Below, piece after piece: positions 35,046-42,677 of a DNA stretch of 64,000 nt; position 1 is the stretch's first letter; the number at the start of each line of letters is the position of its first letter. The DNA is from Allomuricauda sp. M10 (lineage in GTDB: Bacteria > Bacteroidota > Bacteroidia > Flavobacteriales > Flavobacteriaceae). The position numbers and the translations under genes are program-made. The notes beneath the pieces are model-generated. The model was not told the origin of the DNA. It worked only from the letters and a program-made list of their open reading frames with translations, and did no database searches. Location: NCBI RefSeq assembly GCF_020782875.1, contig NZ_JAJGBN010000002.1, positions 793,892-857,891 of the forward strand, given 5' to 3'.

Positions 35046-36185
35046 CTATTCCGTTGGCAATGGCGGTGGCGTATTGCCGCCCAAGAACGATTTCAGTTCT
35101 TCCACATCCTTTAAAGAGGTCCAAGCGGCCATGCCCTGTTTCCAGACCAAGCTGTCGCGGTTAACGGTACGGTTGGCAAAAAGGGATTGCAGTTGTTCAA
35201 ACGTCACGGGTCCTTGCTGAGCGCCGTTCACGGCATAATAGTAAAGCGTTTGCGCAGGCATTGGTGGAGGAACGGCCCCGGCAGCGGGTTGTCCTGTGGC
35301 TTGGGGTGCAGCTTGCGTGGCACCGCCCATTAGGTTGCCCATTTGCTGGGCAAGCACAAAGCCCATTCCCATTCCCATTCCGGCACCAGCAGTTCCACCT
35401 TCATTTTGGGCAGCGGCTTCGATGGCCTTGGCTGCTTTGAACTTGGCCAATTTGTCCAGATCCAGTTTGTCGATTCGACTGTATTCGAAAATCTCTTTTT
35501 TGAGTTCTTCGGGCATGGAGACGTTCTCAATATAGAATTTCTCCAAGGAGATTCCCACTGTTTGAAATTCGGGGGCCATCACTTCGCGACAGGTATCGGA
35601 AAGTTCGGTGGTGTTGGCAGCGTATAATTCAATAGGAAGATTGGCCTTTCCCACAGTATCCGTAAAGCGGGTGGCGATCAAACTTTTTAAGTGCTCGTTT
35701 ATCTCGAAATTGGTAAAGTTGCTATCAGTGCCCACTATATCCTTGATGAACTTGCCGGCATCAGCAATTTTATAAGCGTATGTGCCGAAGGCCCTGATCT
35801 CTACCAGTCCAAAACGGTCGTCGCTTAATGTAATGGGACTTTTGGTGCCCCATTTCTCATCGGTGAACAAATGGGTGTTTACAAAGTATACTTCTGCTTT
35901 AAAAGGAGAGTTGAAACCGTATTTCCATCCTTTCAACGTGGCCAAAATGGGCAGGTTTTGGGTGGTGAGGTCATACGTACCGGGGGTGAACACATCGGCG
36001 AGTTGTCCTTCGTTGATGAAAACGGCAGTCTGCCCTTCACGGACAATCAGTTTTGCCCCGTTCTTGATTTCGTTCTGGTAGCGCTCAAACCGATACGCGA
36101 TGGTGTCGTCGGTGTAGTCGAGCCACTCAATAATATCAATAAACTCGTTACTGAGTTTTTCCTTGATTTTTCCAAAAATATCCAT
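35046..36185 (-). CDS. SPFH (band 7) domain protein with C-terminal GYF_2 domain
   Basis: This 379 aa protein has an SPFH domain (about 30-260; 'KLIVREGQTAVFINEGQLAD', 'YIENVSMPEELKKEIFEYSR') without a membrane segment at the N-terminus. An Ala/Gly/Met-rich linker ('GTAGAGMGMGMGFVLAQQMG') leads to a GYF_2 domain (about 315-365; 'YYYAVNGAQQGPVTFEQLQS', 'W...GMAAWTSLKDVEE'). Such virion-core-like SPFH proteins form oligomeric scaffolds; the partner here is probably the adjacent zinc-ribbon protein. Function unknown. Confidence 0.87.
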   Translation of the reverse strand: MDIFGKIKEKLSNEFIDIIEWLDYTDDTIAYRFERYQNEIKNGAKLIVREGQTAVFINEGQLADVFTPGTYDLTTQNLPILATLKGWKYGFNSPFKAEVYFVNTHLFTDEKWGTKSPITLSDDRFGLVEIRAFGTYAYKIADAGKFIKDIVGTDSNFTNFEINEHLKSLIATRFTDTVGKANLPIELYAANTTELSDTCREVMAPEFQTVGISLEKFYIENVSMPEELKKEIFEYSRIDKLDLDKLAKFKAAKAIEAAAQNEGGTAGAGMGMGMGFVLAQQMGNLMGGATQAAPQATGQPAAGAVPPPMPAQTLYYYAVNGAQQGPVTFEQLQSLFANRTVNRDSLVWKQGMAAWTSLKDVEELKSFLGGNTPPPLPTE

Positions 36186-36212
36186 GGTCTAGTGTTTTAA
36201 TTTAGTGGGTTC

Positions 36213-36294
36213 CGTCAAGCTGAACTCGTTTCAGCTTCTTCTTTTTAAATGTCTTAAATTTTTGTGTGACCCTGAAATAAATTCAGGGTGACGA
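36213..36294. repeat. Repeats upstream of the SPFH gene
   Basis: There are two short palindromes. GTCAAGCTGAACTCGTTTCA at 36213-36232 is followed by GCTTCTT, and GTGACCCTGAAATAAATTCA at 36266-36285 is followed by GGGTGACG. They are fragments of the CCCTGAA...TTCAGGG type seen at 14727 and 14935. Beyond 36295 to the hsdR stop I see nothing clear. Confidence 0.65.
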
Positions 36295-36401
36295 TATTAT
36301 TATTTTATTTGAATCCTTGTAATGTATTTAAAATTAAAAAAAGTGTGGAAGGTTTCCGTTAGGTTAGTGTGAAAAGAAGGGAGATTGTTACAATTAAAGT
36401 T

Positions 36402-39400
36402 CTAAATAGTGAGTTCTTTTGCAATCATCTCTGCTTGTTTCAATACTGTTTCTGTTGCTAGTTTTTGCATGTCCGGTGGATAACCGTACTGTCTCAAGGT
36501 CCGTTTGATGATAACTTTGAGTTTCGCCCGAACACTTTCTTTGATGGTCCAGTCGATTGATGCATTCTGTTTTACCCGCTCGGTCAAAATAATGGCAAGC
36601 TCTCTTAACTTGTCCTGTTGCATTAGTTGCTTTGCAGAATCGTTGTTTGCTACTGCGGTGTAGAAAGCGTACTCAAAGTCAGAAAGTCCCAATTTCTTTG
36701 CCTCATTGTCCATGTTCACGATTTCCTTGCTCAACTTGATGAGTTCGTCCATCACTTCGGCAGCGGTCAAAATCTTATTGTGGTATTTCTTGATGGAATC
36801 CTCCAACATTTCTTTGAGCGACTTACTCTTTACTAAATTCTTTTTGGAACGTGCTTTTATCTCATCATTGAGTAACTTCTTCAAAACTTCCAATGCAACA
36901 TTCTTATGCTGCATACCTTTAAGTTCCATCAAGAAGTCTTCTGATAGTATCGAAATGTCCGGTTTCTTGATACCCGCAGCATCAAAAACATCGATTACTT
37001 GTTCAGAAACTAAGGCCTGATCTATAACTTGGCGTATGGTTGTTTCAATTTCCTCATCGGTCCTACCTGAATCAGTGCTGTCAAATTTTGCCAATCTAGC
37101 TTTTACTGCTTGGAAAAAAGAAACTTCATCCTTCACATCCATTGCTTGTTCATGTGGAATGGCAATAGCAAAAACTCTTGAAAGAGCGGTGACTTCATTG
37201 ATGTACCTTTTCTTACCATCTTCTAGACCAAGAATATATTCTTCAGCTGCTAGAATCATGGATAGTTTTTGGCCCGTGTCCGCTTGAAAATAATCTTCAT
37301 AGGGGAAGCCATTGAACATCTGCGATACAACTTCCAGCTTCTCCAACATCAATTCAACTGCTTGGGCTTGGGCAATAGTTGGGTCACCTTTTCCACCAGC
37401 ATCAGAGTAGAATGACAAAGCCCTTTTCAAATCGGAAGCAATACCCAAATAATCCACTACCAAACCACCGGGTTTGTCCTTGTAGACACGATTTACCCTC
37501 GCAATGGCTTGCATTAGGTTATGGCCTTTCATGGGTTTGTCGATGTAAAGCGTGTGCATACTTGGAGCGTCAAAACCTGTGAGCCACATATCCCGTACGA
37601 TGACTAGTTTCAATTCATCATCCGGGTCTTTCATTCGGTCAGCAAGCATTCTTCTTTGTTGCTTGGTTGTATGATGCTTGGCGATTTTCGGTCCATCCGA
37701 AGATGATGAAGTCATTACCACTTTAATCACGCCTTTGTCCAAATCGTCTGAATGCCACTCTGGTTTTAGCTTGATGATTTCGGCATACAAATCAGCGGCA
37801 ATCCTTCTGGACATAGCCACAATCATTCCTTTGCCTTCGAATACTTCTTGGCGTTGGCCAAAATGCTGAATGATATCGTTAGCTACATTCTTGATACGGT
37901 TTTCACTGCCAATTAAGGCTTCCAACTGTGTCCATTTTGCTTTGGCTTTTTGGGTTTCAGTGAGTTCTTCTCCGTCCAACTCGTCATCCAGTTCTTCTAC
38001 CAGTTTTTTGCCTTCTTCGCTTAGGTTCACTTTTGCTAAACGGCTCTCGTAATATATGCGAACGGTTGCACCGTCTTCTACAGCTTGGGCAATGTCATAG
38101 ACATCAATGTAGTTTCCAAAAACGGCAGGGGTGTTTACATCTGTGCTTTCAATAGGTGTTCCTGTAAAACCAATATAGGTGGCATTGGGCAAAGCATCAC
38201 GCATGTACTTGGCAAATCCATACACGGTTTTCTTACCAATGACATTGCCATGCTCGTCTTTGTCATCAACTGTTTTGGCCTTGAAACCGTATTGTGTCCG
38301 GTGAGCCTCATCAGCAATGACCACAATGTTTTCCCTTTCGGAAAGGGTTTCATACACATTGCCTTCTTCGGGTGAAAACTTTTGAATAGTGGTAAAAATG
38401 ACACCGCCGGAAGCTACTTTGAGTTTTTCTTTTAGGTCGCTTCGGTTTTCTACTTGTTTGGGCTCTTGTCTCAGCAATTGGGTGGAAGCGGCAAAGGTAT
38501 CAAAGAGTTGGTCATCCAAGTCGTTACGGTCGGTGATGACCACAACAGTAGGATTGTCCAAAGCCAAAACGATTTTACCCGTGAAAAATACCATGGAAAG
38601 GGACTTGCCACTTCCTTGGGTATGCCAAACCACACCACCTTTTCGGTCGCCTTTGGGTTGAGATTTCACACCCGATACACCATAGTTTTCGGGTGATTCC
38701 ATTACAAAATTCCCCTCCTGAGGAGGGGTGTCCGTTAGGGCGGGGTGGTTTTTTAGGGACTCAATGGTATGGTCTAGCTTGTTTAATACATCAACTGCTG
38801 GTATCCTGATTACTGTAAGGCCTAGACTTTGTAGAAAACTATCTCTATCCGCATCATATTCTTGTTGAAAATCGTGGATTGCTCCATCTATCTCAATGAC
38901 GACCTGACAGTTTCCACAGTAGAAATCAACAATGTAATTGCCTATAATTTTTTGTCGATCGAAGTCATAACCCTTGAACTGCTTGTTTTTTACTTGATTC
39001 CAAAAGAGTACTTCAGGAAGGTTTCCCGCTTTGCGAAGTTCGCGTGCCCGTTCTTTGAGTTTTGGATTGTAAGGAAGGGAGAAGTAGTTTTTAGAGGCTC
39101 TGGTGATTTCTTTGATTCGTGGGTTTGGGACCACCCCGGTCTTCGACCACCCCTCCTCAGGAGGGGAATTGTAACCTGTGGCTCTCATGGCAGATTCCAC
39201 TGCACGGTTTACGGCATAGTACTGATGATATGCCGCTAATTTCTTGACCGTTGAAATAGTGGTTATGCCTGTTTGGGCATCTTCTTTTTTTGATTTTTCA
39301 AAAACAATAAAGTGCCTGACCAAATCCAATAAAGTTCCTTTGTTCAGCATGCCATTAATGAGCGTTTCCATTTGGCTCACAAGGTGGGATGCTTCTTCTT

Positions 39401-40061
39401 TGCCATCTGCCGATTTCCAGGCCATAAAACGGCTCATGCCGGATGATAGTGTCCCTGCTCGGGCTTCCAATCCATCTGAGATGACACAAAATGCATTGTA
39501 TGCAAACAGGTTTGGAATGGTGGCCTTGTAGGTTTCTATTTGCCGAAATGCTGATTTGATGGTCGCATTTTCATCTGCCGCATTTTTGAGTTCAATAACC
39601 ACCAAAGGAATACCGTTGACAAAAAGAATGATATCCGGGCGCTTATTGACGCCATTCTCGATCACCGTAAATTGGTTGGCAACTATAAAATCGTTGTTTT
39701 TGGGTGAATTGAAGTCGATTAGCCAAACCAAATCGCCTCTTTGCTGCCCATCTTTTTGATAACTGACTTTAATACCTTCCGTCAAAAGCCGATGGAAACT
39801 TTCATTGTTGGTCAATAGCTCGGGTGAATGTATGCGTTGGATTTCTTTAATGGCTTCTTCTTGTGCAGCTGGGGGAATGGTTGGGTTGATTCTTCGCACT
39901 GCTTCTGCCATGCGATGGGTGAGCAGGATTTCTTCGTAGGAACTACGCTCTGGATTTTCGCCGTCATAGGCAATGCTTGGGGCATAAATGTACTCATAGC
40001 CCAAATGCTCCAATAATTTGATGGCAAAACCTTCTATGCTATGTTCGGTTATTCTACTCAA
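36402..40061 (-). CDS. hsdR: Type I restriction endonuclease subunit R with inserted DUF559 nuclease domain
   Basis: This 1219 aa protein is the DNA-translocating and cleaving subunit of a type I R-M system. The N-terminal PD-(D/E)xK nuclease is visible ('RPDIILFVNGIPLVVIELKN', about 140-160). The SF2 motor has Walker A 'WHTQGSGKS' (Lys486), 'IADEAHR', 'GFTGTPIE' and 'QAIARVNRVY'. Residues 298-452 do not belong to HsdR: they are a DUF559 domain framed by inverted repeats. Without them the protein would be about 1066 aa, the family norm. The frame stays open throughout, so the subunit may work with two nuclease domains or be impaired; activity cannot be told from sequence. Confidence 0.95.
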   Translation of the reverse strand: MSRITEHSIEGFAIKLLEHLGYEYIYAPSIAYDGENPERSSYEEILLTHRMAEAVRRINPTIPPAAQEEAIKEIQRIHSPELLTNNESFHRLLTEGIKVSYQKDGQQRGDLVWLIDFNSPKNNDFIVANQFTVIENGVNKRPDIILFVNGIPLVVIELKNAADENATIKSAFRQIETYKATIPNLFAYNAFCVISDGLEARAGTLSSGMSRFMAWKSADGKEEASHLVSQMETLINGMLNKGTLLDLVRHFIVFEKSKKEDAQTGITTISTVKKLAAYHQYYAVNRAVESAMRATGYNSPPEEGWSKTGVVPNPRIKEITRASKNYFSLPYNPKLKERARELRKAGNLPEVLFWNQVKNKQFKGYDFDRQKIIGNYIVDFYCGNCQVVIEIDGAIHDFQQEYDADRDSFLQSLGLTVIRIPAVDVLNKLDHTIESLKNHPALTDTPPQEGNFVMESPENYGVSGVKSQPKGDRKGGVVWHTQGSGKSLSMVFFTGKIVLALDNPTVVVITDRNDLDDQLFDTFAASTQLLRQEPKQVENRSDLKEKLKVASGGVIFTTIQKFSPEEGNVYETLSERENIVVIADEAHRTQYGFKAKTVDDKDEHGNVIGKKTVYGFAKYMRDALPNATYIGFTGTPIESTDVNTPAVFGNYIDVYDIAQAVEDGATVRIYYESRLAKVNLSEEGKKLVEELDDELDGEELTETQKAKAKWTQLEALIGSENRIKNVANDIIQHFGQRQEVFEGKGMIVAMSRRIAADLYAEIIKLKPEWHSDDLDKGVIKVVMTSSSSDGPKIAKHHTTKQQRRMLADRMKDPDDELKLVIVRDMWLTGFDAPSMHTLYIDKPMKGHNLMQAIARVNRVYKDKPGGLVVDYLGIASDLKRALSFYSDAGGKGDPTIAQAQAVELMLEKLEVVSQMFNGFPYEDYFQADTGQKLSMILAAEEYILGLEDGKKRYINEVTALSRVFAIAIPHEQAMDVKDEVSFFQAVKARLAKFDSTDSGRTDEEIETTIRQVIDQALVSEQVIDVFDAAGIKKPDISILSEDFLMELKGMQHKNVALEVLKKLLNDEIKARSKKNLVKSKSLKEMLEDSIKKYHNKILTAAEVMDELIKLSKEIVNMDNEAKKLGLSDFEYAFYTAVANNDSAKQLMQQDKLRELAIILTERVKQNASIDWTIKESVRAKLKVIIKRTLRQYGYPPDMQKLATETVLKQAEMIAKELTI
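38708..38750 (+). repeat. Left terminal inverted repeat of the hsdR insertion
   Basis: AATTCCCCTCCTGAGGAGGG is followed by GTGTCCGTTAGGGCGGGGTGG. On the hsdR strand it is translated as 'HPALTDTPPQEGNF'. It shares 23 nt with the right end and its inner CCG-n-AGGGCGGGGTGGTT matches the solo copies in hsdM. Confidence 0.85.
39129..39170 (-). repeat. Right terminal inverted repeat of the hsdR insertion
   Basis: Read on the minus strand it begins AATTCCCCTCCTGAGGAGGG and ends CCGGGGTGGTC; it is translated as 'NSPPEEGWSKTGVV'. This is a different reading frame from that of the solo copies in hsdM, so at least three frames of the repeat are stop-free. Confidence 0.85.
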
Positions 40062-40063
40062 AC

Positions 40064-41155
40064 TTACTCTAATTCTACAGGTTCAATAAACTGTCTGCCC
40101 TTTGAGGGATGCAACAGTTTTTTATGATGTAAGCGCCCAATAATGATGGCAGGATGAGTATTGAATTTTTCAGCAAATTCCAAGACATCATTCTCAGTTA
40201 GTGAAGATTGTTGTAGTATTTCTTCTTCTTGTTCATCTGAAAGAGTCCATTTGATCGCAAAATTGTTTGCTTCTTCTTCCTTTTCTAGGTCTTTATCTGA
40301 ATAATCAACGTCTTCTAAAAAAATATCCTTTTTTCCATGTAGCAAAATATGCCCAGCTTCATGAAAAAAGGTAAACCAAAAACTATCATTTCGTTTGTAT
40401 CTACCTGTTAATTGAATCAGTGGCGTATCATTCAGCCAGCGGGTGCTTCCATTTATAGGCGCTTTGTTGATACAAGGGGTATGCACCACTTTAACTCCAG
40501 CTTCCAAGCATAGTGCTTGAAGTTGTTTGAAGAAATTTTCAGGGTGCTTGGCCATTATACTTTTTACTTCGGGTAGGGCAGCTTTGAAGGCTTTATCGCT
40601 GTAAGGTTTAGTGGGCAATTCAGATGCCTGTAGCTCACCTTTTCGCAACCATGCGGAAATAGCATAAGGTTCTTTGGTATGTGCCAACGAAATACGGAAT
40701 GCAACCTTTAATTGCTGATTGAAATAGTAATCTTCCCAGGCATTATGATTGCTGATGCTGAAAAATGCCAACAACGCTGAAGTTTTTTCTTCAATGGTGG
40801 TTTTTCTAGATATCCATCCTTTTTTAACCATATCGGCAAAAGGGAATAATTTTGCCCATTCCGTGGACTCGGTCAGTAATTCCTGACGCTCTTCACGGGC
40901 AACGTATTCATCATGGTTACGCTGCATATTCAGCCAAAAGTGAGCAGGGATTTTCAGGACATGTTCAAACTGTACCGCCATTTCGGGAGTGATGCTACTT
41001 TTGCCTTTTAGTATGGCAATTACCGTTTTTTCAGGCTTTCCTGTACGGATAGCAAACTCCTTAGGACCCATACCCAATTCCTCTAACTTTTCTGCAAGGG
41101 TTTCGCCGGGATGAAAAGCTATTTGCGGATGATATTGATTCTTTTTAGTTGCCAT
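40064..41155 (-). CDS. higA: HigA-type antitoxin fused to ImmA/IrrE metallopeptidase
   Basis: This 363 aa protein has an N-terminal XRE helix-turn-helix of the HigA type (about 10-75; 'HPGETLAEKLEELGMGPKEF', 'ITPEMAVQFEHVLKIPAHFW') and a C-terminal ImmA/IrrE zinc-peptidase domain with HEAGH at His265-His269. HigA both binds the toxin and represses the operon; the peptidase domain may let the antitoxin or another repressor be processed. The gene follows higB at 24 nt and ends 2 nt before hsdR, so it is part of the restriction operon. Confidence 0.88.
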   Translation of the reverse strand: MATKKNQYHPQIAFHPGETLAEKLEELGMGPKEFAIRTGKPEKTVIAILKGKSSITPEMAVQFEHVLKIPAHFWLNMQRNHDEYVAREERQELLTESTEWAKLFPFADMVKKGWISRKTTIEEKTSALLAFFSISNHNAWEDYYFNQQLKVAFRISLAHTKEPYAISAWLRKGELQASELPTKPYSDKAFKAALPEVKSIMAKHPENFFKQLQALCLEAGVKVVHTPCINKAPINGSTRWLNDTPLIQLTGRYKRNDSFWFTFFHEAGHILLHGKKDIFLEDVDYSDKDLEKEEEANNFAIKWTLSDEQEEEILQQSSLTENDVLEFAEKFNTHPAIIIGRLHHKKLLHPSKGRQFIEPVELE

Positions 41156-41179
41156 GTTGCTCTGTGTTCGCTTTGTTTC

Positions 41180-41518
41180 TTATTTACCGTGGTAATTGGT
41201 AATCTCTATGATTTCCACTCCTTTGATTTGAAGCCAGATATATTTGCCGTTTTCATCTGTAGGAATGGGTTGTTCGTGTGGTTCAAATACCAGCCTGTAC
41301 GGTTGGTCAAGGTCGCAAGCCCACTGTTCTTTGCGGTCGCCTGTGAGTTCGTGGTAATGCCCGGGCAAGTAGCGAACATCTTCAAGGGTAAGCGCGTTGC
41401 GAAGGTCTCCAAGACGTTTGTTGTAGAGCTTTGCACGAATTTGCCCCATTTGCTTTCGGCACTTCTTAAAGTCGTTCGCCAGTTTTTCCAGCTTACTATC
41501 ATCAAAGGTTATTTCCAC
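41180..41518 (-). CDS. higB: RelE/HigB-type toxin
   Basis: This is a 112 aa toxin of the RelE/ParE superfamily, HigB or 'killer' type, which cleaves mRNA on the ribosome. Motifs: 'KKCRKQMGQIRAKLYNKRLG'-like N-terminal helices, 'LPGHYHELTGDRKEQWACDL' and 'PYRLVFEPH'. The start is GTG at 41518. A perfect palindrome, TTACAT-CAA-ATGTAA, lies 24-38 nt upstream and could be the HigA operator. Its position inside an hsd operon, between hsdS and hsdR, is common for R-M stabilising TA pairs. Confidence 0.85.
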   Translation of the reverse strand: MEITFDDSKLEKLANDFKKCRKQMGQIRAKLYNKRLGDLRNALTLEDVRYLPGHYHELTGDRKEQWACDLDQPYRLVFEPHEQPIPTDENGKYIWLQIKGVEIIEITNYHGK

Positions 41519-41541
41519 TGCAAAGGTATATATTTTTTAAT

Positions 41542-41556
41542 TTACATCAAATGTAA
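41542..41556. promoter_or_regulatory. Palindromic operator candidate upstream of higB
   Basis: TTACAT-CAA-ATGTAA is a perfect 6-bp inverted repeat in the hsdS-higB gap. A TACCTTTG promoter-like box (minus strand, 41521-41528) lies between it and the GTG, very close to the start. Autoregulation by HigA is inference. Confidence 0.5.
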
Positions 41557-41567
41557 GTCAAAATCAT

Positions 41568-42677
41568 TTATCCGGAAACCCTTACCTCCCCACTCATCAA
41601 CTTGGGCAGCAGCGTATCGCGCAGGGCGGTAAGAGTACGGATTTGGGTTTGGTTTGATTTGATTTTTCCATAAAATTCTGAAACTACTCCATCGAATTTC
41701 TCCAATAAATCATCCGGGGGTATTTCGATTGGCATGTTGTTAAGAACAGCCGTCGTCATGCTGGGCACAGCTGAACCGACATTCATGGACCCTAAATCTT
41801 TCTGCTTGATAAATTGATAAATAAACTTAGCAATGTGCTTTCTTTTCATAATCGTATAGAACATGGTATCCACTGTCCAGAAAGCTTCATTCACATACAT
41901 CACGTTATTCAAAGTGCCTTTTCGTGGAATTAATACTGATTCTCCTTCAAATAGCAGTTTGTCAACCGCACGCATAAAACCACCTGAACCATAAACAGGG
42001 ATATTTCCATCTGATAGTTTTTTATGGTCCTTGCCATATTTCACATCTACTAAATCCCCCAAAACACCTTCTTCCCAATCCTCATTCGCTTCCTCCACAA
42101 ACCAATGCCGAAACAGCGTCTCCGCCAGTTGCTCCAGGGTTTGGTTTTGGCGGTGCAGCAGGTCTATTTTGTCGTCTAAGCTGGAAAGGACTTCTGATAT
42201 TGAGCATTGTTCAGATAAACTCGGTAATAAAATTTCAAAACTTCCTAACTGTTTTGCATTTGCTCCAGGCTGTGCTGAACCTCCAGCAATTGCATCCACA
42301 TAATCGCTCCAGCTTTGGGAACGAAGTAGTTGGCCGATAAAAAAGGGGTCTGCTAAATTTTTATCAATTTGATATCGAATCAAATAGGATGCATAAACCA
42401 CTTCCTTCGGGTCATTCTCCTTGATTGTATAATTTGCCCCTGTAGTAGCCCCAGTTCTTGCAATTACTATGTCCCCTGGCAATAATTGATATTTCTTGAA
42501 ATTTTCTTTTGTAATTGGACAATATGGAACTGAATCCCAATTCAACCTTCCATTTGCTATGTCAGTGATGCGAAGGAACTTTGGTCCGACCTTTTCCTGT
42601 TTAGCACTTTCGGTATATCCATAGGAAATATCAGAGCATAGTTCAGCCAATGTTGTTTCCTTCCACTCACTCATCAA
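41568..42677 (-). CDS. hsdS: Type I restriction-modification specificity subunit S
   Basis: This 369 aa protein carries two target recognition domains separated by helical spacers: TRD1 about 5-160 ('[20 protein letters not shown]'), a first coiled spacer ('[20 protein letters not shown]'), TRD2 about 205-320 and a second spacer ending '[18 protein letters not shown]'. It defines the DNA sequence recognised by the M2S methylase and the R2M2S enzyme. It overlaps hsdM by 11 nt, so the two are coupled. Specificity cannot be predicted by reading. Confidence 0.93.
   Translation of the reverse strand: MMSEWKETTLAELCSDISYGYTESAKQEKVGPKFLRITDIANGRLNWDSVPYCPITKENFKKYQLLPGDIVIARTGATTGANYTIKENDPKEVVYASYLIRYQIDKNLADPFFIGQLLRSQSWSDYVDAIAGGSAQPGANAKQLGSFEILLPSLSEQCSISEVLSSLDDKIDLLHRQNQTLEQLAETLFRHWFVEEANEDWEEGVLGDLVDVKYGKDHKKLSDGNIPVYGSGGFMRAVDKLLFEGESVLIPRKGTLNNVMYVNEAFWTVDTMFYTIMKRKHIAKFIYQFIKQKDLGSMNVGSAVPSMTTAVLNNMPIEIPPDDLLEKFDGVVSEFYGKIKSNQTQIRTLTALRDTLLPKLMSGEVRVSG

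Larger units (their letters stand above)
38708..39170 (-). mobile_element. DUF559-nuclease element with terminal inverted repeats, inserted in hsdR
   Basis: The left end (38708-38750) and right end (39129-39170) are inverted repeats: the outer 23 nt are identical, and CGGGGTGGT recurs at the inner side. Each outer end is itself a hairpin, CCCCTCCT-G-AGGAGGGG. Between them, hsdR residues about 330-435 form a DUF559/Vsr-like endonuclease domain with Glu350, Asp379 ('NYIVDFYC'), Glu390-x-Asp392 ('VVIEIDGAIH') and His396. AATT flanks both sides; if it is a target duplication, the insertion adds 459 nt, exactly 153 codons. No transposase is present. Confidence 0.8.

Noticed and set aside
38708..39170. 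Intein in HsdR
   Set aside because: The insert has no splicing motifs (no N-terminal Cys/Ser block or C-terminal HN-Cys/Ser/Thr) and is framed by DNA inverted repeats, so it is not an intein.
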